Shown here: in pieces, positions 12,241-22,534 of the stretch
How positions within the stretch are numbered: the first letter of the stretch is position 1
Layout of the letters: every line of letters starts with the position of its first letter
NCBI GenBank assembly: GCA_018894105.1
Contig: CM032131.1
Coordinates: forward strand, 5,978,501-6,042,500
Direction of reading: 5' to 3'
Length of the DNA stretch: 64,000 nt
From: Jacaranda mimosifolia
Taxonomy: Eukaryota; Streptophyta; Magnoliopsida; Lamiales; Bignoniaceae
Position numbers and translations under genes: made by a program
Notes under the pieces: model-generated
What the model was told of the DNA's origin: nothing
Seen by the model: only the letters and a program-made list of their open reading frames with translations
Databases searched by the model: none

Positions 12241-12672
12241 TCATAATAGGTTGGAATGGAATAGAGAATCCAAATTGTTAATCATGTTAAGATAAAACAG
12301 GCATCAACACTCATGCTCTCAAGACTCTTTATTGAGGTGATCCTAAAGACTGCTTACGTATCCAAAGTCACTCTATCTTGCACAAAGTTCACCCAACTTA
12401 GACATCAGCATGGGATATTGGAAACACAGAAAATTTTCAAACATCAGAAATTGTTGTGTATTGACAATATGGAATGCAGTCAAAAACTACTTACATGAGT
12501 CATTTTTTATGATACAGAACACTAACAAAAGATGCATCGCCATTTTTAAACATTGGCCAAATAACTACATTGCTTGTTTCTCCTCTTCAAAACCTTAAAA
12601 AAGGACACTGTAAAATCGTGTGTCTACTTACTAAGACATTCCAACAGCTGAAACAGAACAAGCAATTTCAGT
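12241..12672. other. 3' flank and probable 3' UTR of the WAKL14-like gene
   Basis: No further gene is seen between the repeat on the left and the stop codon at 12673-12675. The part next to the stop is presumably the minus-strand 3' UTR, but I cannot place a poly(A) site with confidence. Confidence 0.4.
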
Positions 12673-13934
12673 TTACCGGATGACAACACGGTTTAGCAAA
12701 CTGTTTGATGATGGTGAGCTCTGATCACTCAGCCATGAGTCCTCCACTGAAACAGGAGAAAAACCCGTAACTGTACCCGATGAATTCGTGCTGCTGAATG
12801 GACCTACGCTGCCAAATTCATGCTTTTTAACCGTCAGGCTCAATGGCTTCTCACTTAAATTGGAGGACGATGAACAAGAGGATGCCTCTGAGGATCCCGT
12901 TATGCTCATCTCTGCATTAGTCCACTTACTTAGCCTAATCTGTTCCAATTCAATGGCAACTTCCATCATGGAGGGCCTCATATCCCTGTGAAAGGCCAGG
13001 CATCTGAATGCCAATTCAGCCACCTTATGAACTGATGAAAGTGTCCAAGCATCAAGAGTAGGTTCTAGGAATGGATCAATTATCTCATCCAAATACCCTC
13101 TGCCAATTCTGTCAACAGCTAATGCAGCCAAATTTACTTCATTCTGAGGCCGACTAAAGTCCACGACTCTCAATGCTGTTATGATCTCAACAAGCACTAC
13201 CCCAAAACTGTATACATCACTTTTATCAGACAAATGGAAATGCTGATGATACTGAGGATCGAGGTATCCCGGGGTGCCCTGAGGAGCGGTCGAGATGTGG
13301 GACGATTCTACCATCCCTAACCTTGAGAGCCCAAAATCTGCTACTTTTGATTTGAAGTTGTAATCCAAGAGTATGTTGCTGGATTTTATGTCCCTGTGAT
13401 AAATAGGAGGGTGCATTGCGTTGTGAAGATAGGAAATAGCCTGAGCTGTTTCAACAGCAATAGTTAGACGAACCGGCCAGGGGAGTCCACTGCCTTTTTC
13501 TCTTTGGAGGTGCTGAGACAGAGTCCCATTAGGCATGAATTCATACACAAGAATCTGTTCTTCGTTTTCAATGGAACAACCTAGGAGCCGGACTAGGTTT
13601 GGGTGGCTTACAGAGGATAGGAGTTTGATCTCATTGATCACTTGTTCAATGCTTTCTGCATCTCTGTGTCTGATTCTCTTTATAGCAACCCAGTCGTCGT
13701 TGTTCAGTTTGCCTGAGTACACTGTCCCATAGGCACCATTTCCAAGCCTTCTTTTCTCTGAGAAGGAATCTGTGGCTTTCTCCATTTCTTTGTAGGGATA
13801 TATAGGAACAGTTATCCCTGTTGTTTCACATAATTGTCGGTTTTTTCTACTTCTGCTCCTCAGTTTAGATCTTTTCCGGATGCAGCAGAATAATAGACCT
13901 AAGCTGACCATTAATGAAGCACCTGCTGCTATAC
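12673..13934 (-). CDS. WAKL14: WAKL14-like exon 3: membrane segment, kinase domain and tail
   Basis: After the acceptor TTCTCAG (13935-13941) the exon reads IAAGASLMVSLGLLFCC (membrane), then a basic stop-transfer stretch (RKRSKLRSRSRKNR), the kinase and the Ser-rich tail ending at a TAA (12673-12675). A downstream Met at 13911 lies inside the membrane segment and is not the true start. Confidence 0.95.
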
Positions 13935-16498
13935 CTGAGAATCAGACAGCCGGACTTAGATGATTCCTTTACATGTTAATTTTGTAGTAATATATTGTCT
14001 AAAGCACAAAAATGAACTTTTACCTCCTATCAAAACACCAACTCTTGTCGTTCCTCCACATTCACCTGATAAGTACTTGGACGGATTACACGCTAATGAT
14101 TCTGTTACACAACATATGATCTCAATGTTGGTACATAGTTTCAAATATAGGAGCTGACACAAAGAGAAAAGCAAAACATCCTCAAAATCAACAACTGCCC
14201 CAATGAAGCTTACAACATCAACTTCTCAAAGTGGGACATAAAGATTTCAATGCTTTTGTTTCATATGCCATCGATCCATATAGATATACTTTTTATGCAC
14301 AAATTCGAACATTTTGTTTTGTTAATGATCAAATATTGGGCATGAGCTTATTTACTCTAGCTAGTTCTTGCATTTCAGTGAAGTAATTCTTAATTATGGG
14401 TGAGTTCTGTCCTAATATTGGTACCTTCTTGCCCACAAGCAGACACAGATTTCAGTTGAAAATTTGCACATCAATCCCAACCATTCCTAACATCGTTAGG
14501 TGAACTACCAAATTTTAGTGCAATTGTTGGGCTTATTTTTGTTTTTTGGTTTAAAGTAACCAAATGATGAAGCATATAAAAACTGTCCACAACATCATGA
14601 TGAAAGAAAATTTGGCACATTGGGTAGTGGATCAGATTGACCAGATTTACTACCACCAAATGATGGTGGCGAGAAAATTAACCACCGAGTTTATAATATT
14701 TTAATATTAATGTATTAAAGTGGACCATTATTATCATTCTTTCGGTCCCCAAGTTGCATATTTAGATGAAAGAAACCTTGTTATAACAATTGTTGTCAGA
14801 CACGGCACGATTGTTTTTGGACAAACTAAAATTAGCGGTCAATCAACGGTTACAAAAATATTTATTTATATTCACTCTTTTTAAGACGAGAATAAAGTCA
14901 CGTCAATGGCAACTTCTATAATGCATTATTATGTTATGATCTCACTATTTGATTTTGAAAATTTATATAAGGTTTTTTCATTCATTGATGGTGGAAAATT
15001 TTTGTACGAATTAATGTCGAAACATCAATTGAAACGAATCACGCCACAACAGTATTATTAATTTGAATGAGTTTTTGCTGTTAATATTTTCACATCTTGT
15101 GCACATAAAAAAGATCTTCTTAAAGGATAGCGACTAATTTTGCCGATATCAAGAGAGTTTATGTAATTTTATAAATTGAATTAAGTCAATTTAGAACAAA
15201 ATTGACATATGTATGGCTAATGAGCTTACCTAGAAAAAACAAAAAACATAGGACGCATGAATATATGAATATTGGGACCTTTAACATAGAGAATTTTCCT
15301 ATTTTCGTTGCAAGAATATAACAAATTTAGTCTGCATCACCCTCCGAAAGCAGCCTCTCAAGTCTCAAATCCAAACTTCTGAAATTCTCATTTTTTCTGG
15401 ACAAAGTGGACCCTTTTTATGGCATCCGAGAAGTCATAATTATCAATTTTTGGCTAATTGAAAATAGTATACATGATTGAACATCTTTTTCGTTATTAGT
15501 CAAATTAAAATTATGCCTAATGTACGGAAAGTATTAATTTATTCGATTCTTCAAATTTATTCTTTTTATAGTAAAACTCAAATTATCTTTCATTGTTTAA
15601 ATTTTATAAGTTTCTTTAGTTATTATTCTTAATATATAAATTTAAGATAATTTATTTAGAAAACAAAGAGTAAAAGAAAAAGTTTATTGATGATATGAAA
15701 AAGAAGAAGCAAAATTAAAGCAAAACAAGGAAAAGAAAAGGGAAATTACTAAAAAGGAAATAGGTTCAGAATTCTACCTTTCCGGCAGCCCAACCCGTCG
15801 AGAAACCCATCACCGGCGAACCCCTCCAAGCACTCACACCGATACGCCGGCGAATTTCCGCCAACCGGCGGCGAAACAGAGACGCACCTTGCATTCTTCG
15901 AGCACCGGCATTCGCCATGAAGCCACCATCCCATTCTCACAATCTGAACATCCAACGAAACCGACGAACTGTTCGCAAAAGACTCCATAGATATCGCCGA
16001 AAACAGGAACCGGCAGCCGCTCCTCGTCAGGTTCTTAAAATCAATAAACGAGGTCGTATTATCAGTCTCAGAGTAGCAGCTAATACTATCGTTTCTGGCA
16101 TCGCATTCGAGCAGCTCGAAGTGGGTCTGCACCATCGTCGTCGGAATGAAGCACCCGCTGCTTTGGTTTCTGCAGTGCTGCAGAAGTATCGCGTTATGAG
16201 ACGTCGGCGCAAAGTTAGCGGTAAAGAGACGGCCCAGCGCCTCCACGGGACGGTTGCACATCGCCGGAAGGTTGACCAAAATGGTGCCTCCGTCGAAGGA
16301 TTGCACAGGGAAATCGGCGGCGAGAATTGTCCCGTTGGAGCTGCAGCTTAGCTGGATTTGGCAGCCAGGGGAGAAGCCGAAAGGAAAAGGGAGTCTCTGA
16401 TGGCCGCATGACCGATTGCACCAGGCAGCTGCTGCTGATGTTAAGGGGACAAGAATCGTAATAACAAAGGAGAGAAAATTAAGGAACAACAGTCTCAT
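12673..16498 (-). CDS. WAKL14: Wall-associated receptor kinase-like protein, WAKL14-like (three exons, intact)
   Basis: The gene encodes a plasma-membrane receptor Ser/Thr kinase expected to sense cell-wall material. Exons on the minus strand are 16498-15778, 14101-14024 and 13934-12673; both introns are GT-AG in phase 1, and the join gives 686 codons, close to Arabidopsis WAKL14. Order: signal peptide (about 1-24), GUB_WAK galacturonan-binding ectodomain with many Cys, a Cys-rich EGF-like tail (to about 239), membrane segment (about 261-284), and kinase (about 318-597). Key residues are present: glycine loop GNGAYG (331-336), Lys in VAIKRI (about 352), HRD (446-448), DFG (466-468) and GTPGYLDP. 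The C-terminal 85 residues are Ser-rich. The start is the first Met before a clear signal peptide. No breaks seen. It is the only clearly intact host gene here. Confidence 0.95.
14024..14101 (-). CDS. WAKL14: WAKL14-like exon 2: juxtamembrane hinge and start of membrane segment
   Basis: This 78-base exon is too short to show as a gene by itself. It is bounded by an acceptor GTAACAG (14102-14108) and donor GGAG|GTAAAAG. It reads CNPSKYLSGECGGTTRVGVL, nearly the text of WAKL14 proteins at this point, and joins exon 1 (phase 1) to exon 3 (phase 1) without a frame break. Confidence 0.9.
14102..15777 (-). other. Intron 1 of the WAKL14-like gene (about 1.7 kb)
   Basis: GT-AG intron, AT-rich, with no coding frame or recognisable transposon. 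Intron 2 (13935-14023) is only 89 bases. Confidence 0.88.
15778..16498 (-). CDS. WAKL14: WAKL14-like exon 1: signal peptide and ectodomain
   Basis: The exon opens with MRLLFLNFLSFVITILVPLT, a typical secretory leader, then WCNRSCGHQRLPFPFGFSPG, the hallmark start of GUB_WAK domains. The end carries CRCSKNARC and YRCECLEGFAGDG, an EGF-like pattern. It has several N-glycosylation sequons (NRS, NGT, NQS, NDS, NTT, NLT, NSS). The donor is GGAAAG|GTAGAATT at 15778/15777; reading past it reaches a stop after eight codons, so splicing is required. Confidence 0.93.
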
Positions 16499-17483
16499 TT
16501 TCTAGAATCAAGATTCAGACATTTTTTGCAAGGAAGGCATACAATATGTTTCAAAGTTGGACCCGAAAATGGAGAAAAGATTTGGGTTGGAGACAAAGAG
16601 GGAAAAGATTAAAGAAAGAAATGATGATGAAAATGGTTGGAGAAATGGTTGTTTGGAGGTACTTTTCTTCCGTCTTTATCTTACTTTGTCCTCTTTTCAA
16701 ACTTCTGTGGGACAGTTAGACAAAATTTTCAGCCATTTTGGGTCGAGAGTCTTGAATTTTAAGCATTGTTAATCACAGAAAATGAGAAGTGTCAAAAAAT
16801 GAATTTTGGCCCTAACTTATTTTAAAATTACCTCAAAAGATGAAAATTGTTCAAAATTATGTATAGCTACGAATTTATTTTATCAATGTAGAATTCTGAA
16901 AATTGTTTAAGGCCATATATAAAAATTGCTATTTATTATTTCATTCATATGGGATTCTAACACACTTCGCACTGCCATGCACGTCAAAAAACGAACATTT
17001 GAAGCATAGAATAATATGTAATGAGTGGCCCAATAACATTGGATAGCCCAACATCAAGAATATGTGACTCTAATATCATATCATAGAATGGATCTTGAGT
17101 CTAATTTACTCCAAAAACTAGTTCTTATCCAAAATTCTATATAAAGAGCACTACTTATTTATTGAACCGATTTGGGATTCTAACAAGAAGAAATTCACTT
17201 GGTCAATCACAAGGGAAGACTACTGGCTCATCACATGATTATTTGATCTTATTAAGAATGTTGTTTTAGTTTATTAGTATACTTTTCAACTGTAGCAAGA
17301 GGAAAGTTCCAAGCACAGAACGGATTAAATATGTAGCAATGGCTCCCAAAGTCATGATGTTCCCGGCTTTCATGCTGTTCTCTAAGAGGCATTGAGGCAT
17401 AGAGAGCTGCATTTTTTTTTTTTTTGATAATTAGGCATAGAGAGCTGCCTGCTTGCCCTTGGAAAAGAAAAACATAATTTGAT
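16499..17483 (-). promoter_or_regulatory. 5' flank / promoter region of the WAKL14-like gene
   Basis: About 1 kb between the start codon and a MITE. A minus-strand TTTATATATGG at about 16914-16924 is a possible TATA box about 420 bases upstream of the ATG; that would imply a long leader, so it is only a candidate. No other gene is seen in the interval. Confidence 0.3.
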
Positions 17484-17486
17484 TTA

Positions 17487-17873
17487 GAGAATGTTTGGTT
17501 AAATTTATTTAAAACATCTTATAAGCTCCTATATTTTATAAGATATTTTTGGAGCTTATAAGATGTTAAATCTTATTTTTAAATAATTTGTTGAAGTGTT
17601 TGGATAAAATAAGATTTAAAGTTTATAAGATGTTATTAATGACAATTTTGTAATTAAAATAGTTAAAAATAAAGGAGTTTGTCAAGATTTTAAAAATAAG
17701 TTAGGGTTTTCTTATTTTTTCAAAAAGAGCTTATAAACTCATAACATCTTATTTTAGGATCTTATAAGCTCTTTATTTTTTTAAAAAATACCAAATACTT
17801 TTTGTCAATTTATATGCTCTTAAACACCTTTTAAGATGTTTTGTGGAGCTTATATGCTAACCCAAACACCCTC
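17487..17873. mobile_element. Tourist-like (PIF/Harbinger) MITE with TTA target duplication
   Basis: The 387-bp element starts GAGAATGTTTGGTTAAATTT and ends AACCCAAACACCCTC. The ends are inverted copies (GAGNNTGTTTGG), and the inverted similarity extends inward through AAAACATCTTATAAGCTCC on the left and its complement on the right. It is flanked by TTA at 17484-17486 and 17874-17876, the PIF/Harbinger target site. Internal blocks AGCTTATAAGATGTT and AACATCTTATTTT also pair. No coding capacity. Confidence 0.78.
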
Positions 17874-19736
17874 TTAGTGTACTCTAATTCTTTGTTTTTT
17901 TATATTTTTTCTTTTTTTTTTAACACTAAAAATAATTGGTCAATGCCTGCTTTGTAATTTCCTATGATTTGTTTGGTTGTGTTTTTAGATGTATTGGAGA
18001 AAATGTTTTGGAAGAATATGTTTTCCATTGATGTTTGTTTATTTGTGTTTTGAAAAATAATTAGGAGGAAATGTTTGTGTGGAAGTATTTTGGAGGAAAT
18101 AATTTTTACTGTAAATGTCACACTAGTCAATTTTTATTGGATAAGTAGGGTGAAATTTCATTTTTTATAGTAATTGTTTATGTATATGTATAATTGCACA
18201 ATTGATGTATGTAAATGTATAATGATTACTAAATGATGAATAAAGTTTATTTTGAAAGTATTTTGGATATAATACTACACATTTCACAATGTATTATTGT
18301 AGAATATGATTGTTTGTTTGAATATATTTTTTCAATTGAAAAATGCTTTGGAAAAACACAAGGAAACAAGTCCTTAATATTTGTGTTTCAAGAAAGAAAA
18401 AAAAGAAGAAAGAATCAATAGTACAAATTTTTGATGCCATTTATAGAACGATTATGAAAAAGACCATTTGTGATAAAAAAAATTAAGGAAAATTATTGTC
18501 CAAATGGCCAAATTCAACTAATTACATATCGAGTGTAAAAGTATTTATGTGATTGATTCTCACATAAATTGTACATTAATCAAAATTCGACCAAACCTGA
18601 TTTAAATTAGAATTTTCTAAAAGTTATAGTGTTGTCAAGAAAAAATGTATTACTTGATTTTAGAGGAGGACCACAAATTCTGTTTAAAGAGAAGAGTGAA
18701 AATGATAAATCAATAATATTGCTTGTTTTGATTATAAGATCAAAAACTATACACCACGTTAATATTTATATGTGAGACATAATGAAGCAATAATCATATG
18801 ATAACGGGAAAGAAGTCACCTCACTGATACAATATGGCTATACTCGTATAATCAAAGAATAATTATAAAAAAAAAATGCTGTATATTAAATATAATTTCC
18901 ATGAAACCTCTTCACTGTGAATCTTTTTCACATTTTGTCAAAAGGATATAATGTTCAACTCTTGAAAATCAAGTAACCTACCCCATAAAAAATTCTTCCA
19001 AAAGTAAAAAAAAACGAAAACCCTGCTATATTTCTATTGCAGATGTCAGCCATGTGGATGGGGTGGAAAAATGTTGTCCGATGGAAGTTTCATATTGTCC
19101 ATTTAAATATTTACCCAAGTAAATTGTTTATTATAAAGTGAGATTGTCATATTCATTACAAGAAAAAAATAATGTACGTATCAACAGATAGAGTGAAAAT
19201 TATTATTAATTATATGAATTAAATGATAAAAGTTTAATTTTGTAATGATTTTTTATAAGTTGGTTAATAGTAAAATAAATTATATCATTGCACTATTAAT
19301 AATTAAATTAGTAACATGTCTATAATGATAATAAAATTCTTGTATAAACCATAGTGAATGTTTTTATTTTCATTAGATTGTAACAATATATGTATCATTA
19401 ATTGTCAATAATAGCAATTTAAAGTACTAATTTATGTTAGTACGTCCTAAGTCATATTATTATAAATAAATACATTGTTGTCATTTAAAAAATATTAATA
19501 GTGAAAAACCAAAATCATTGTCACTTTAATATATACATATATGTAGAGTAATGATTTTTATATTGTTACTATATTTTTGTAATGAATGTTTTATATTTTC
19601 ATAGAGGATGTTATAAAATAAAATATTTCATGTATGATCTAAATAATTTATAATAAAATTAAATATAAATTTAATTGAGTGTCAAAATATAGGGCAGTTC
19701 CTTGTCAAATGTCCTCCTTGGATGAAAATTCTGAAC

Positions 19737-19767
<31 letters not shown>

Positions 19768-20130
19768 GTTGGTCTATGTTTCTAACCGCGTCCCTTGCAC
19801 TCTTTTAATTCAAGAAATCAGTAATTAAGTCAAGCCAAGGAAATCAACATTGATTTTGTAATTTTGTTCTTATTTTCATCGGAGAAATGAAATTGAAGTC
19901 GTTATGGTTGGTGTAATGCGGGTTCCACCCCACCATTGGAACACACGAAAATAAATACATTTGTTGCATTTTATACCTTTTAATCAAATCAGAGATTTTT
20001 GGGGTCATTGATGGCCAATTTGCATTGCCAGACACGGCATTCCAACATTTGCTTTGCTTGCCAAGCTGACCACTCCCCCGTTGTGGAGCTTTCAAAATGC
20101 TTGATGCCATTAAAATTGAGGCATCAAGGA
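17874..20130. other. AT-rich intergenic region
   Basis: No gene recognised. A run of 28 adenines lies at 19737-19764; it could be a retroposon tail, but nothing upstream reads as a SINE, LINE or processed gene. The frame at 19844-20110 (88 codons, minus) has no family resemblance that I recognise. Confidence 0.4.
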
Positions 20131-20149
20131 CAAGTTATATATATATATA

Positions 20150-21339
20150 TATATATATGTATTAGTGACTGTTCAAATGGTCAGTAAATGAGTAGAAATT
20201 GATCATTAATAGATTTAATGATCAATCAGGTCAATCATAAAAAATTTCATAGTTGATTTGCATCAATCACTAATAAGTTAGAAACTAGTAATTGCTAGAA
20301 ATCGATCATTAATTAGTAACCAACTAGTGACCGCATTTTATGGTCACTAATCATACAAATTTTTTTGAAAAAAATTATTTATATTATTAGTCGATCACTA
20401 ATTAGTGGCCGCCTAGTGATTTTACAATTTAGACACTAACCACTATACCAAATATACTTTTATACGTTTATTTCGACAATATAATATATATCATATATAC
20501 AAAGAAAAAATAATTATAATATTCTTATAACTAAGTTACTATTATTTTGTATTTTATAATTTAATGAAAATAACAATTGTGCATTTAATAATTGTGTAAT
20601 TTTTTGTTTGATATAATAAAATATAATATTTATTATTTATTATTATTACCTATAAATTTTAGGTATATTTATTATAATATATTATAAACACATAAAAAAT
20701 TGTATATACATACTAATATGTATAGTACTAAATAGTATACATATACAGTAATATATGTATATGCTAATAAATGCACATAAATATATAATGTTATATATAG
20801 TATATATTTACTCATAGCAGATGTTTACATAATTAGTTCGCATTTTCTTTCTTCAATCGTAAGAATATTATTCTTATTTATAATTTCTTTATGTATCTAT
20901 ATATATAGTTATACATGTTCAGTTATTGATAGTTATATATTTATATATGAAATTATGTCTATTTATATACTTTTTAAATGTAGACATATTATTATCATAA
21001 ATTTATGTATATTTATTATACATAAACAAACACAATATTTTATTACTTATATATGTGTTACATAAATTTTATGCTTCCATATTATAAGAGTATATAAAAT
21101 AAAATAAAATTTTATATTTGTGATCCGTTATTGATCGAAAAATGTGGTTGCTAATTAGTGACCGGTTTATGAATCACTAATATTAATAACTGAAAAAAGA
21201 GTTGTCACTAATCAATGACTAAATCAGTGATAGCTTTATACTGTTACTAATATTAATGATTGAAAAAAGAGTTCGGTCACTAATGGACCGCAATATGTGG
21301 TCACTAAAATTCAGTCATTAAAGCTAATTTTTTGTAGTG
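20150..21339. mobile_element. CACTA-like element, right part
   Basis: The right terminus at 21323-21339 reads, in inverse, CACTACAAAAAATTAGC, a classical CACTA end. Both subterminal regions carry repeated TGGTCACTAAT / ATTAGTGACCG words in both orientations (20300-20420, 21120-21310). The matching left terminus is not visible; a (TA)n tract at 20138-20159 sits where it would be. The middle is AT-rich and non-coding. Confidence 0.65.
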
Positions 21340-21925
21340 TAGTTGAGATAATATTGAAAAGTAAATAGTTACATTTATTTGCTAAGAACGAGATAAGAAC
21401 GAGAAATCAATTATGAAGATATTTTCTCATTGGACTTGATAAATATTTGATCAATCTTGATTTGATTAACAATCTAATCAAACTCAAATATTATTCTGAA
21501 AGTTTAAAAAAAATTCAAACTAATTTAGAACAAAAATATAACGTTTGGCTAGATTTAACTTATTTGCAACCTTATCTATGAAGTTCTGGGTAGTTGCAAT
21601 AGAAGTATTGGGTATTTGTTTGATTTCATGTACTCCAGTTTATGATTAGTTAATTGGGCATGTCTATGATGAGTTATATTTGTATTTACCTTATATGAGT
21701 TATTATTAAATTAAAAGACAAATATCTTTTACAACAGGTTATCATTAAATTCATAACAAGTTGTTGGTTCACATTTTAAAATATTAGTATATTAAGTGCT
21801 TGGTAAATGTTTAAAAAATATATTCAAAAGACATTTTTCAAAAAAATCTATTATAATAGATAACTTAACTTCATAATTTTAAATTATATATTTTATAATA
21901 TTAAAATAAATATATTTAAAATAAT

Positions 21926-22155
21926 ATAGTTAAATATAATTATCGTTATTTATATCATTCTAACAATATAATTTGATTTTAAAGAAATAATTTAATAATT
22001 TTAACATAGTTCAAATCATTTTGGATTATATAATTCAATTATAGTTAAATATAATTATCTTTATTTATATCATTCTAACAATATAATTTGATTTTAAAGA
22101 AATAACTTAATAATTTTAACATAGTTTAAATCATTTTGGATTATATAATTCAATA
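21926..22155. repeat. Tandem duplication, 115 bp x 2
   Basis: Copies at 21926-22040 and 22041-22155 both begin atagttaaatataattatc and both run through cattctaacaatataatt and ttggattatataattcaa, differing at only a few positions. Confidence 0.88.
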
Positions 22156-22230
22156 ATTTTAATAGTATATGAAAAAATAAATATATTTGAAATAATTTGA
22201 TTAAATTAATAAATTAATTAAACAATAAAA

Positions 22231-22232
<2 letters not shown>

Positions 22233-22275
<43 letters not shown>

Positions 22276-22455
22276 AGGAGAAGTCATCTTTCCCAACCGT
22301 CCAATCCCCCAGCCGTAGGCCCGCAAACCGCCCCTGGCCCCCTTCCCATGACTCCCATTCCGCCAGCCCATAGTTGGGCTGGCCACGGCCAGATCTGGTC
22401 GCCTGCACGGGCGGCCGCCGGCCACGGCAGCCGGATTTGGGCGGGGCTGGGGCTG
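22233..22455. repeat. (GA)n microsatellite and GC-rich island
   Basis: About 20 GA units (22233-22271) run into a ~180-base GC-rich block with cggcc-type words (ccagatctgg, ggcggccgccggcc), then a TATA-rich microsatellite (about 22470-22530). Frames are open on both strands because stops are rare in GC-rich DNA, and their products are low-complexity. A second island of the same character is at 53221-53470. Confidence 0.65.
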
Positions 22456-22534
22456 GGGATGGAATTTGCATGTATATATGTATATATATGTAATATAGAT
22501 GTGTATGTATATCCATATATATGTAAATATGCAT

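Noticed and set aside
17960..18420. Possible second MITE (gtttggttgtgttttt .. aaaacacaaggaaacaa)
   Set aside because: Ends are only loosely complementary and no target duplication was found.
19737..19764. 28-base poly(A) run as a retroposon tail
   Set aside because: No SINE, LINE or processed transcript recognised before it, and no target duplication found.
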